64,000 bases of DNA, from assembly GCA_027486755.1 (NCBI GenBank), contig JAIXOM010000059.1:62001-126000 (forward strand), read 5' to 3'. The DNA comes from Comamonadaceae bacterium. Lineage in GTDB: Bacteria > Pseudomonadota > Gammaproteobacteria > Burkholderiales > Burkholderiaceae_C. The translations under genes were made by a program, and so were the position numbers. Shown piece by piece: positions 9,370-17,805 of the stretch. The notes below the pieces were generated by a model that did not search any database, was not told where the DNA came from, and was given only the letters and a program-made list of their open reading frames with translations. How positions within the stretch are numbered: position 1 is the first letter of the stretch; each line of letters opens with the position of its first letter.

Positions 9370-10464
9370 ATGAGTTTGAAATGCGGCATCGTCGGCCTGC
9401 CCAATGTCGGTAAGTCCACCCTGTTCAATGCCCTGACCAAGGCCGGTATTGCGGCCGAGAACTATCCGTTTTGCACCATCGAGCCCAACACCGGCGTGGT
9501 GGAGGTGCCCGACCCGCGCCTGCAGCAACTGGCGCAGATTGTCTCGCCCGAGCGTATCGTCCCGGCCATTGTGGAGTTCGTTGACATCGCGGGCCTGGTG
9601 GCCGGAGCCAGCCAGGGCGAGGGCTTGGGCAACCAGTTCCTGGCCCATATTCGCGAGACCGACGCCATCGTCAATGTGGTGCGCTGCTTTGAAGACGAGA
9701 ACGTGATCCACGTGGCCGGCAGGGTCGACCCGATTGCCGACATCGAGGTCATCCAGACCGAGCTGTGCCTGGCCGACCTCACCACGGTCGAGAAGGGCCT
9801 GCAGCGCTACACCAAGGCCGCCAAGAGTGGCAACGACAAGGAAGCGGCCAAGCTGGTGGCCTTGTTGACCAAGGTGCAGGCTGTGCTCGACCAGGGCAAG
9901 CCAGCGCGCACGCTGGATCTGTCCGATGAAGAGCACGCCTTGCTCAAGCCGCTGTGCCTGATCACCGCCAAGCGCGCCATGTTCGTCGGCAACGTCAGCG
10001 AAGACGGTTTTGAAAACAACCCCTTCCTGGACCGGCTCAAGGACTACGCGGCCGGCCAGAACGCGCCGGTGGTGGCGATTTGCGCCAAGATGGAAGCCGA
10101 CATGGCCGACATGAGCGAAGAGGACAGGGAGCTGTTCCTGTCTGAGATGGGCCAAAGCGAGCCCGGTCTCAATCGCCTGATCCGCGCAGCCTTCAATCTG
10201 CTGGGCCTGCAAACCTACTTCACCGCCGGCGTGAAGGAAGTGCGTGCCTGGACCATACACACAGGCGATACCGCGCCGCAGGCCGCTGGCGTGATCCATG
10301 GCGATTTTGAGCGCGGCTTCATCCGCGCCCAGACCATCGCTTTTGAAGACTACATCGCTTTCAAGGGCGAGCAGGGCGCCAAGGACGTGGGCAAGATGCG
10401 CAGCGAAGGCAAGGAATACATCGTCAAGGACGGCGATGTCATGAATTTCTTGTTCAACGTCTGA
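9370..10464 (+). CDS. ychF: Redox-regulated, ribosome-associated ATPase YchF
   Basis: A 364-residue Obg-family P-loop protein. The P-loop GLPNVGKST lies at residues 9-17, then YPFCTIEPN (switch I), [19 protein letters not shown] (G3), an NVSE motif in place of NKxD (which explains the ATP preference of the family), and a C-terminal TGS domain ending in [13 protein letters not shown]. Length and motifs fit YchF/OLA1. It binds the ribosome and modulates oxidative-stress responses. A TACAAT -10-like box at 9242-9247 lies about 120 bp upstream. Confidence 0.97.
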   Translation: MSLKCGIVGLPNVGKSTLFNALTKAGIAAENYPFCTIEPNTGVVEVPDPRLQQLAQIVSPERIVPAIVEFVDIAGLVAGASQGEGLGNQFLAHIRETDAIVNVVRCFEDENVIHVAGRVDPIADIEVIQTELCLADLTTVEKGLQRYTKAAKSGNDKEAAKLVALLTKVQAVLDQGKPARTLDLSDEEHALLKPLCLITAKRAMFVGNVSEDGFENNPFLDRLKDYAAGQNAPVVAICAKMEADMADMSEEDRELFLSEMGQSEPGLNRLIRAAFNLLGLQTYFTAGVKEVRAWTIHTGDTAPQAAGVIHGDFERGFIRAQTIAFEDYIAFKGEQGAKDVGKMRSEGKEYIVKDGDVMNFLFNV

Positions 10465-10468
10465 GCGG

Positions 10469-11068
10469 CTGCTCACTGCCTCGACCACGCAGATCGTGGC
10501 CGAGGTCTCCACCGAGTCGGGCCAGGTCGACTAATCCGCGGCCGTGATCCAGGCCAGGCAGTCGGGCGCCGACGCCATTTTTGCCTGCACCAACGAGGAA
10601 GAATCGGCCCGCTTGCTGCGCGAGCAAGGCTGGAAGCAGCCCATCATCGGCGAGACCGTGCTGACCAGCTCCAAGGTGATCGAGCTCGCGGGTAAAGCCG
10701 CCAATGGCCCCGTGGCCCATGTGGGTCTGACGGTCGAGGCCCCGCAACTGCAGGCCTGGTACAAGAAATTCCAGGCGGCCCACAACACGGTGTCCGACCA
10801 CAATGGCGTCAAGGGCTACACTCGGCGCCGCATCCCTGAGGCCAGCATTGAAAACGCGGGCCGCTTCGACCGCAAGGCTGCAGCCGCCGCGGTCGGCAAC
10901 AGCTGCTTTAGCGCCAAGCATCACCCCGGCGTGCTGGTGGATGTGTGCTTTGACGACCAGGGCGACATCGACCGTGAGAGCTTCATGACCGAGGTGCGCG
11001 GCGGCAAGGCGGTGGTGGTGGTGGTGGCCGAAACTCTGCCTGCGCTGAACAAAGAATTAGTCCTGTAG
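10469..11068 (+). pseudogene. Remnant of a branched-chain amino-acid-type ABC binding protein (LivK-like)
   Basis: Immediately after the ychF stop, one frame reads LLTASTTQIVAEVSTESGQVD. It then hits a TAA at 10532-10534 and continues in the same frame with SAAVIQARQSGADAIFACTN. This is the middle of a periplasmic-binding-protein type I receptor. The downstream part (TVSDHNGVKGY, AKHHPGVLVDVCFDDQGD, then a C-terminus ending LPALNKELVL) matches the C-terminal third of LivK-like proteins. The N-terminal half and signal peptide are missing, so the protein cannot be exported or fold normally. A GTG at 10544 could start a 174-residue fragment, but this is more likely decay than a gene. Confidence 0.75.
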
Positions 11069-11084
11069 AAAAAAAGATCCTGCC

Positions 11085-11924
11085 ATGTCTGATCAACGTT
11101 TCGTGCTGGCCGGTGTGATGGGCTGGCCGGTGGCGCACAGCCGCTCGCCAGTCATTCATAAGCACTGGATCGCCAAGCACGGGCTCAAGGGCTCCTACGT
11201 GCAACTGCCGGTCCAGCCCGAGAACCTGGAGGACGCGATTCGCGGCCTCAAAGCCCTGGGCTTTGCGGGATGCAATGTGACAGTACCGCACAAGGTGCGA
11301 GCGATGGCGCTGATGGACGAGCTCCATCCCGTAGCTCGCCGCATGCAGGCCATCAACACCATCGTGGTCCGCGAGGACGGCAGCCTTTACGGCATGAACA
11401 ACGACGGCGCCGGCTATGTACAAAGCCTGCGCGACGCCGACCCCGCCTGGCGCGGTGACGCCGGCCCGGTGCTGCTGCTGGGCGCAGGCGGTGCAGCCCG
11501 CGCGATTGTGGTGGCGCTGCTGGACGAAGGCGCGCCCGAGATCCGCATTTGCAACCGCACCCGGGACAAGGCACAGGTGCTGGCCGACGAGTTTGGCCCG
11601 CTGGTCAAGGTGGTGGACTGGGCCGAACGCGAAGACGCCCAGGCTGGCGTGAGCCTGCTGGTTAACAGCACTACGCTGGGCATGCATGGGCAGAGCCCGC
11701 TGGAATTGCGGCTGGACGCGCTGCCGGTGCAGGCCCTGGTCTCGGACGCGATCTACATTCCGCTCGAAACCCCGCTACTGGCCGCCGCCCGTGTCCGGGG
11801 CCACCGCACGGTCAACGGCCTGGGCATGCTGCTCAACCAGGCGCGCCCGGCTTTTGAAGCCTGGTTCGGCGTGATGCCCGAGATCACCCCCGAGCTGCGA
11901 GCGGCCATCCAGGCCACTTTCTAA
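11085..11924 (+). CDS. aroE: Shikimate dehydrogenase AroE
   Basis: A 279-residue NADP-dependent enzyme that reduces 3-dehydroshikimate to shikimate in aromatic amino-acid synthesis. Visible are the shikimate-binding SRSPVIHKHW, the catalytic lysine in NVTVPHKVRAM (near residue 68), a Rossmann glycine loop (LLLGAGGAARAIV) and the NRTRDKA segment for NADP. Length is standard. It starts 17 bp after the LivK-like remnant and is probably expressed from a promoter within or before that debris. Confidence 0.96.
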   Translation: MSDQRFVLAGVMGWPVAHSRSPVIHKHWIAKHGLKGSYVQLPVQPENLEDAIRGLKALGFAGCNVTVPHKVRAMALMDELHPVARRMQAINTIVVREDGSLYGMNNDGAGYVQSLRDADPAWRGDAGPVLLLGAGGAARAIVVALLDEGAPEIRICNRTRDKAQVLADEFGPLVKVVDWAEREDAQAGVSLLVNSTTLGMHGQSPLELRLDALPVQALVSDAIYIPLETPLLAAARVRGHRTVNGLGMLLNQARPAFEAWFGVMPEITPELRAAIQATF

Positions 11925-12008
11925 AAAGACCTCAGCCATGCGAGCGATTGATCTGCCCAAGATGGGTGGGGCATATACCGGCGCGCCTGTGCTTGAGGTG
12001 GGCTCAAT

Positions 12009-12779
12009 TCAGAGCAGGGGCCGCAGGTTTTTGGCAAGCTCCAGCATCACCGGCAGCACCCGCTCGAGCGCGTGGTCGGACTCCTCCCGGTTGATGGGCA
12101 TGGTCACGCTGATGGCCCCTTGAACCTGATTGCTTTTGTCGACCAGGGGCACAGCCACGCCACGGTAGTTCAGATCGAGTTGCTGCTCTGACAGCGCCCA
12201 GCCCTGCTGGCGGAATTGCTTGAGTGCGGCCTTGAGTTGCTCGGTATTGGCCAGGGTATAGGAGGTGAAGGCGGGCAGGGCGCGGCCGTCCAGCCAGGCG
12301 TCCAGGGCTGCATCGGGCCAGGACGCCAGGATGGCCAGGCCGGCGGCAGTGACCTGGGCGGGCACCCGGGTGCCAGGCCAGTAGCCGCCAGCGGTGTGAC
12401 GCGGGCTGCCGCTGCGGGCCAGGAAGATGGCGTCATCACCGTCGAGCACCCCCAGGTAGGCTATCTCGTCAGTGCCCTGAGTGATGCGCTGCAGATGCGG
12501 CTGCACCAACTTGGGCAGCCGGGTTGAATCGATGAAGGCATGGCCTAGCCTGAGGGTGCGCGGCATCAGCCAGTACAGCTTGCCGTCGCTGCTCACATAG
12601 CCCAGGTGGGTCAGGGTGCGCAGGTAACGCCGCGCTGCGGTGCGTGTCATATTGCAGCGCCGGCCCACCTCTGTGGCGGTCATGCGGGGGTGCTCGGCGT
12701 CAAAAGCCTCGATCACGCTCAGACCTTTTTCCAGGCCAGCGATCCATTCGTGGGGTAGCAGCGGAGGGCTTGAGCTCAT
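12009..12779 (-). CDS. IclR-family transcriptional regulator (PcaR/PobR type)
   Basis: A 256-residue regulator with an N-terminal winged helix (about 10-75; EVGRRCNMTRTAARRYLRTL as recognition region) and a C-terminal IclR effector-binding domain (around 85-250). It resembles the PcaR/PobR/PcaU branch that senses aromatic acids or beta-ketoadipate. It is divergent from the arylmalonate decarboxylase-like gene with 116 bp between the starts, so it may control that gene. The pca genes at 59-62 kb are an alternative target. The effector is unknown. Confidence 0.88.
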   Translation of the reverse strand: MSSSPPLLPHEWIAGLEKGLSVIEAFDAEHPRMTATEVGRRCNMTRTAARRYLRTLTHLGYVSSDGKLYWLMPRTLRLGHAFIDSTRLPKLVQPHLQRITQGTDEIAYLGVLDGDDAIFLARSGSPRHTAGGYWPGTRVPAQVTAAGLAILASWPDAALDAWLDGRALPAFTSYTLANTEQLKAALKQFRQQGWALSEQQLDLNYRGVAVPLVDKSNQVQGAISVTMPINREESDHALERVLPVMLELAKNLRPLL

Positions 12780-12895
12780 CGGGTACGATAGTTTGGTTTT
12801 TCCGGCATGGCCAGCTCTTTGCAGCCTTGGAACGCCGGTTTTTAAAGTTTAATGCGGCACCTGCGGGTCACCGCTTGTGACCGGAATGACAAGGT

Positions 12896-13648
12896 ATGAC
12901 CTCCACCCGCGACAGCCTAGGATGGCGCCAGAAGTTTGGCGTACTCATCCCATCGACCAATACCAGTGTGCAGCCGGAATTCGACGCCATGAGCCCGCCG
13001 GGCGTGACCAACCACACCAGCCGTCTGCGCATCCCGAATATCGCGCTCAACAATGACGAGGACTTCAGTCGTCTGATCGCCCTCATCGATGCCGCGCAGG
13101 ACGAAGCGGTCGAGTCCATCCTGTCCTGCGAGCCCGACCGCTTGGTGCTGGGCATCTCAGCCGAGACCTTTTGGGACGGTCTGCAGGCCAGCCGCGCGCT
13201 GCGCGCCAGGCTTGAGACCACCACCGGCTTGCCCGTATCCATGGGCTCAGACGCATGCAGCGCCGCTTTCGAGGCCATGGGCATACGCCGCATTGCGGTC
13301 ATCACGCCCTATATGCCGGTGGGCGACAAGAACGTGGCCCGCTTCTTTGAGGAATCAGGCTACCAGGTGCGCCGCATCAAGGGCCTGCGCTGTGCCAGCC
13401 CGGTGCTGATTGCCCACACCAGCGAGCGCCAACTGATGGAGAGCCTGCGCGAACTCGATGGCGACGACATCGACGCGCTGGTACAGGTGGGCACCAACTT
13501 GGCCATGGCCCGTTTGGCCGCCCAGGCCGAGGTCTGGTTCAAAAAGCCGGTGATCGCCATCAACACCGCGATTTATTGGCATGCGCTGCGCGACAGCGGC
13601 ATCACCGACAAGGTCGCCGGCTTTGGCAGCCTGCTTGAGAAGTACTGA
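12896..13648 (+). CDS. Maleate isomerase/arylmalonate decarboxylase-like protein lacking the catalytic cysteines
   Basis: A 250-residue member of the Asp/Glu racemase superfamily. The N-terminal loop (VLIPSTNTSVQPEFDAM), central RRIAVITPYMPVGDKNV and C-terminal KPVIAINTAIYWHALR are diagnostic for maleate cis-trans isomerase/AMDase relatives. The catalytic cysteine positions of the characterised enzymes appear to be Gly-Ile-Ser at 86-88 and Gly-Thr-Asn at 199-201. Thus neither a racemase-like Cys pair nor the single AMDase Cys is seen. The enzyme may use another mechanism or act as a lyase on a different dicarboxylate. Divergence from an IclR regulator suggests control by a small organic acid. 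Confidence 0.78.
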   Translation: MTSTRDSLGWRQKFGVLIPSTNTSVQPEFDAMSPPGVTNHTSRLRIPNIALNNDEDFSRLIALIDAAQDEAVESILSCEPDRLVLGISAETFWDGLQASRALRARLETTTGLPVSMGSDACSAAFEAMGIRRIAVITPYMPVGDKNVARFFEESGYQVRRIKGLRCASPVLIAHTSERQLMESLRELDGDDIDALVQVGTNLAMARLAAQAEVWFKKPVIAINTAIYWHALRDSGITDKVAGFGSLLEKY

Positions 13649-13666
13649 AGCACTCGCTCGCGGCTG

Positions 13667-14152
13667 CTAACCCAGCACCAGGCCGCCCGGGAAGACCCAC
13701 ATCAGCGCGGCGGTCATCGTCACATAGCGGGCGAATTTTCCGATCGCCATGTAAAGAACGCAGGGCCAAAACGGCAGACGCAGCCAGCCGGCTATGGCGC
13801 ACAGCGGATCACCGACCGCCGGCAGCCAGGCCAGCAGACAGGCTTTGGGGCCTAGCTTTTCCAGCCAGCGCAGCGCCCGCATCTGGCTGTTCGATTCAGA
13901 GTAGTTGCGCTTGACCCTGTTGGCGCCGTAGCCCATCGCCCAATCCAGTGCGCCGCCCAGGGTGTTGCCTACCGTGGCCACCAGCACCGCCGGCCAGAAC
14001 AGATCAGGCTTGAGTTTGACCAGGCCAAAGACCGCGGGCTCCGAGCCCAGCGGCAACAGGGTTGCTGAAACAAAAGACACCACAAATACGGTGCTCAGCC
14101 CGTGCTCGGGCAGGGCCAGCCATTGCAGGATGTGCTTGAGCGTATCTTCCAT
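13667..14152 (-). CDS. YqaA-family (DedA-related) inner-membrane protein
   Basis: A 161-residue protein with 4-5 hydrophobic segments. The family pattern is present: an N-terminal amphipathic helix, VVSFVSATLLPLGSEP, GNTLGGALDWAMGYG and LAWLPAVGDPLCAIAGWLR. The DedA/VTT superfamily includes lipid scramblases. YqaA itself has no firm function. The ATG at 14152 (MEDTLKHIL) is preferred; the 40 upstream open codons have atypical composition. It converges with the AMDase-like gene, their stops being 18 bp apart. Confidence 0.82.
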   Translation of the reverse strand: MEDTLKHILQWLALPEHGLSTVFVVSFVSATLLPLGSEPAVFGLVKLKPDLFWPAVLVATVGNTLGGALDWAMGYGANRVKRNYSESNSQMRALRWLEKLGPKACLLAWLPAVGDPLCAIAGWLRLPFWPCVLYMAIGKFARYVTMTAALMWVFPGGLVLG

Positions 14153-14414
14153 GCCGGGTGTTGGGTATCTGTGCCCGTTCTTGTTGTGCGCGGAGTCGCT
14201 AGCGTTGCAGCGCCTTTCAGCCCAGTATAGGCAGGCAGGCTCGGATGAGCGACGGGCTATGGCAAGCGGCAAATGGCCGGCGCTTGCCTAGCACGAATTG
14301 GTGTCCGGTGCAGCGGTGCATGCCCTCAGCCAAGAGCGGGCTGAGCGCCTTCTGCTGAAATTTCAGGCAGGTAGAATCCGCTTCCCTTTGCCCGTCCCCA
14401 TCTGTTTTTCCCTC

Positions 14415-15458
14415 ATGTACATCGGCCCTTATGCCCTGGCGAACCGCGTGTTCGCCGCTCCCATGGCGGGGGTCACCGACCGGCCTTTTCGCAAACTGTG
14501 CAAGGCGCTCGGTGCGGGTTATGCGGTCAGCGAAATGGTGACTTCGCGGCGCGATTTGTGGGACAGCCTCAAGACCTCGCGCCGCGCCGACCACCAAGGC
14601 GAGGTTGCGCCGATTGCGGTACAGATCGCCGGCACCGAGGCGCAGATGATGGCCGATGCTGCGGTCTACAACATGGAGCGCGGCGCCCAGATCATCGACA
14701 TCAACATGGGCTGCCCGGCCAAGAAGGTGTGCAACAAATGGGCCGGTTCGGCCCTGATGCAAAACGAGCCCCTGGCCATCGAGATTGCCAGCGCGGTGGT
14801 GCGAGCCTGCCAAGCGCATGGCGTGCCCGTTACCCTCAAGATGCGCACCGGCTGGTCGGGCGAGCATAAAAATGCGGTCGCCTTGGCGCGCGCCTTTGAG
14901 GGCGTGGGCATACAGATGATCACCGTGCATGGCCGCACCCGCGAGCAAGGCTATAAAGGCCAAGCCGAGTACGACACTATTGCCGCTGTCAAGGCGGCGG
15001 TAGCGGTGCCTGTGGTGGCCAATGGCGATATTGATTCGCCCCAGAAGGCGCGCGATGTCCTGGCGCGCACCGGTGCCGATGCGGTGATGATTGGGCGCGC
15101 CGCCCAAGGCAGGCCCTGGATCTTTCGCGAGGTGGCGCATTTCCTGGCTACGGGTGAGATGCTCGCACCGCCTTTGGTGGCCGAGGTCAGGCGCTTGCTG
15201 CTCGATCACTTGAGTGAACACCATGGTCTCTACGGCGAGTACGCTGGCGTGCGCAGCGCGCGCAAGCACATAGCCTGGTACCTGCGCAGCCTGCCCGGCG
15301 GCGAGGCCCTGCGCCAGCAGGTCAATGCGATTGAGACCGCCGAGGCCCAGTTGGCGGCGGTGGCGACTTTTTTTGATGCGCTGGCTCAGCGCATGGACCG
15401 ATTACCGCCCGCACCCTGGCAGACGGGCCAACAAGAACAAGAGAAAGCTTGTGCATGA
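14415..15458 (+). CDS. dusB: tRNA-dihydrouridine synthase DusB
   Basis: A 347-residue flavoenzyme reducing uridines in the tRNA D-loop. FMN and tRNA motifs include APMAGVTDRPFRKLC, NMGCPAKKVCNKWAGSAL (catalytic Cys in the MGCPxKK block), MRTGW, HGRTREQGYKG and GADAVMIGRAAQGRPWIF. The start MYIGPYALANRVF at 14415 aligns with family N-termini; 39 upstream codons are discarded. It overlaps fis by 4 bp (ATGA), the classical dusB-fis operon. A TAGAAT -10-like box lies about 40 bp upstream of the start. Confidence 0.96.
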   Translation: MYIGPYALANRVFAAPMAGVTDRPFRKLCKALGAGYAVSEMVTSRRDLWDSLKTSRRADHQGEVAPIAVQIAGTEAQMMADAAVYNMERGAQIIDINMGCPAKKVCNKWAGSALMQNEPLAIEIASAVVRACQAHGVPVTLKMRTGWSGEHKNAVALARAFEGVGIQMITVHGRTREQGYKGQAEYDTIAAVKAAVAVPVVANGDIDSPQKARDVLARTGADAVMIGRAAQGRPWIFREVAHFLATGEMLAPPLVAEVRRLLLDHLSEHHGLYGEYAGVRSARKHIAWYLRSLPGGEALRQQVNAIETAEAQLAAVATFFDALAQRMDRLPPAPWQTGQQEQEKACA

Positions 15459-15691
15459 GTAAGAAAAACATCGAAGACTGTGTTCGCCTCAGCCTGGAAG
15501 GCTACTTCAAGGACCTGCGCGGCACCGAGCCTGCTGGCCTGTATGACATGATGGTTCAGGCCCTGGAAAAGCCTATGCTCGAGGTGGTCATGCAGCAAGC
15601 TGACCACAACCAGTCGCGTGCCGCGCAGTGGCTGGGCCTGAACCGCAATACCTTGCGCAAGAAGCTGCTCGACCACAAGCTGGTCAAGTAA
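15455..15691 (+). CDS. fis: DNA-bending nucleoid protein Fis
   Basis: A 78-residue Fis homologue starting MSKKNIEDCVRLSL. The dimerisation/beta-hairpin arm is followed by a C-terminal helix-turn-helix (NQSRAAQWLGLNRNTLRKKL), which is the most conserved part of the Fis/NtrC-type HTH. It bends DNA and regulates rRNA and recombination loci. Translation is coupled to dusB through the ATGA overlap at 15455-15458. purH follows 39 bp later and could be read through. Confidence 0.95.
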   Translation: MSKKNIEDCVRLSLEGYFKDLRGTEPAGLYDMMVQALEKPMLEVVMQQADHNQSRAAQWLGLNRNTLRKKLLDHKLVK

Positions 15692-15730
15692 GCGGGCGTG
15701 CCTGCGAACCCCTGATTCCAAAAAAAGAGT

Positions 15731-17323
15731 ATGGCTACATACGCCCTGATTTCCGTCTCCGACAAGACCGGCATTGTTGACTTTGCCCGTGAGCTGCACG
15801 CGCTCGGTGTGCACCTGCTGTCCACAGGCGGTACTGCCAAGCTGCTGGCTGAGCAGGGCCTGAGCGTGACCGAGGTGGCCGATATGACCGGCTTTCCCGA
15901 AATGCTCGACGGCCGCGTCAAGACCCTGCACCCCAAGGTACATGGCGGCCTGCTAGCCCGGCGCGATCTGCCCGAGCACATGGCCGCGCTGCGCCGGCAC
16001 AACATCCACACCATCGACATCCTGGTGGTCAATCTCTACCCGTTTGAAGCCACGGTGGCCAAGCCCGGCTGTACCCTGGACGATGCAATTGAGAACATCG
16101 ACATCGGTGGGCCCGCCATGGTGCGCAGCGCCGCCAAGAACTGGAAGGACGTGGCTGTTCTTACCGACGCCTCGCAGTACGCTGGCGTGCTCGGCGAGCT
16201 CAAGGCGCACAAGAAGGTGAGCGACGCCACCCGCTTTGCGTTGTCGGTGGCCGCCTTCAACCGCATCAGCCAGTACGACGGTGCGATCAGCAACTACCTG
16301 TCGAGCGTCAAGCTCGAGGCCGATAAGCTGGGCGAAAACTACCAGCCCGAACGCGCCCAGTTCCCTGGCCAGTTCAACGAGCAGTATGTGAAGGTGCAAG
16401 ACCTGCGCTACGGTGAGAACGCCCACCAGCAAGCGGCCTGGTACAGCGACCTCGCTCCCGCTGCCGGCTCGCTGGCCACCGGTGTGCAACTGCAAGGCAA
16501 AGAGCTGAGCTACAACAATATTGCCGACGCCGACGCGGCCTGGGAGTGTGTCAAGAGCTTTGACACCCCGGCTTGCGTCATCGTCAAGCACGCCAACCCT
16601 TGCGGCGTGGCCCTGGGCGCAAACCCGCTGGAGGCTTACAGCAAAGCCTTCCAGACCGACCCGACCAGCGCCTTCGGCGGCATCATCGCCTTCAACCGCG
16701 CGGTGGACAAGACCGCTGCCGAGGCGGTGAGCAAGCAGTTTGTTGAAGTGCTGATGGCGCCCGACTTTAGTGCCGAAGCGCTCGAAGTTTTCAAGAGCAA
16801 GGTCAATGTGCGCTTGATGAAAATCGCCTTGCCCATCGACTATGGGAAGGTGCGCAATGCGCTGGAGACCAAGCGCGTGGGCTCAGGCCTGCTGCTGCAA
16901 AGCGCGGACAACCATGAGCTGGCGCTGGCCGATCTGAAAATCGTCACCGTCAAACAGCCCAGCGCTGATGATCTGAGCGATCTGCTGTTCGCCTGGAAGG
17001 TGGCCAAGTTCGTCAAGTCCAACGCCATCGTGTTCTGCAAGAACGGCATGACCATGGGCGTCGGTGCGGGCCAGATGAGCCGGCTCGATTCAGCCCGCAT
17101 TGCCAGCATCAAGGCCGGCCACGCCGGTTTGTCGCTGCAGGGCACTGCGGTGGCCAGCGACGCCTTCTTCCCTTTTCGCGACGGCCTGGATGTGGTGGTG
17201 GAGGCAGGCGCCACCTGCGTGGCCCAGCCCGGCGGCTCGATGCGCGATCAGGAAGTCATAGACGCAGCCAACGAGCGCGGCGTGGCCATGGTGTTTACTG
17301 GGGTGCGGCACTTTCGGCATTGA
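15731..17323 (+). CDS. purH: Bifunctional AICAR transformylase/IMP cyclohydrolase PurH
   Basis: A 530-residue enzyme catalysing the last two steps of IMP synthesis. The N-terminal MGS-like cyclohydrolase domain (1-150) includes STGGTAKLL and [13 protein letters not shown]. The C-terminal AICARFT domain has [10 protein letters not shown] (Lys-His catalytic pair), DPTSAFGG and [13 protein letters not shown]. An A-rich stretch with AAAGAG precedes the ATG. The start of the SMR-gene frame overlaps the purH stop, but the likely SMR start lies 45 bp downstream. Confidence 0.97.
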   Translation: MATYALISVSDKTGIVDFARELHALGVHLLSTGGTAKLLAEQGLSVTEVADMTGFPEMLDGRVKTLHPKVHGGLLARRDLPEHMAALRRHNIHTIDILVVNLYPFEATVAKPGCTLDDAIENIDIGGPAMVRSAAKNWKDVAVLTDASQYAGVLGELKAHKKVSDATRFALSVAAFNRISQYDGAISNYLSSVKLEADKLGENYQPERAQFPGQFNEQYVKVQDLRYGENAHQQAAWYSDLAPAAGSLATGVQLQGKELSYNNIADADAAWECVKSFDTPACVIVKHANPCGVALGANPLEAYSKAFQTDPTSAFGGIIAFNRAVDKTAAEAVSKQFVEVLMAPDFSAEALEVFKSKVNVRLMKIALPIDYGKVRNALETKRVGSGLLLQSADNHELALADLKIVTVKQPSADDLSDLLFAWKVAKFVKSNAIVFCKNGMTMGVGAGQMSRLDSARIASIKAGHAGLSLQGTAVASDAFFPFRDGLDVVVEAGATCVAQPGGSMRDQEVIDAANERGVAMVFTGVRHFRH

Positions 17324-17367
17324 TGGACTCACCGCCAGGGCCCCCCACCTCAAATTTGAACAAGGTT

Positions 17368-17691
17368 ATGGCTTGGTTGTATCTGCTTCTTGCTGGACTG
17401 TTCGAGATTGGATTTGCAGTCTCCATCAAGCTCATGGATGGCCACAAGAATCTTCCTTGGACAGTCGTGTTCTACGTCTGTGTCATCCTGAGCTTCGGAT
17501 TTCTACAGGAGGCAGCGAAGTCGCTGCCCATCGGAACGGCTTATGCCATTTGGACTGGAATTGGCGGCGTAGGCGTCGCAATCATTGGCATGGCGTTTCT
17601 TGGCGATCCGATCAATCCGTGGAGAATCTTGTTTCTGCTGATGCTGGTTACCGCTTTAGTCGGCTTGAAGTTAACCGCTGGTGAGCATTGA
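17368..17691 (+). CDS. Small multidrug resistance transporter, SugE/Gdx type
   Basis: A 107-residue SMR protein with four membrane helices. The start at MAWLYLLLAGLFEIGFA puts the essential membrane glutamate at residue 13 (Glu14 in EmrE). The segment SLPIGTAYAIWTGIGGVGVA and the C-terminal GLKLTAGEH fit the SugE/Gdx subgroup, which exports guanidinium or quaternary ammonium ions. No guanidine riboswitch is recognisable in the short leader. Codon use is clearly more AT-rich than in purH and its neighbours, a hint of recent acquisition. Which substrate class applies cannot be decided here. Confidence 0.85.
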   Translation: MAWLYLLLAGLFEIGFAVSIKLMDGHKNLPWTVVFYVCVILSFGFLQEAAKSLPIGTAYAIWTGIGGVGVAIIGMAFLGDPINPWRILFLLMLVTALVGLKLTAGEH

Positions 17692-17805
17692 GGCCCCAGA
17701 CCCCAGCTCAGGCCCAGCCCAGCCCAGGCCCTCGCGCAAGCGCAGCCTCAGGTGACCTGCCCCCTTCCGGCGTACCCATCAAAAGGAAGGAAGTCCAAGT
17801 CGATA

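Noticed and set aside
9241..10512. Minus-strand 423-codon open frame
   Set aside because: Exact antisense of ychF, which is unmistakable on the plus strand.
17300..17368. Possible guanidine riboswitch ahead of the SugE-type gene
   Set aside because: The leader is only the purH end plus 45 bp and shows none of the conserved guanidine-I/II/III motifs.
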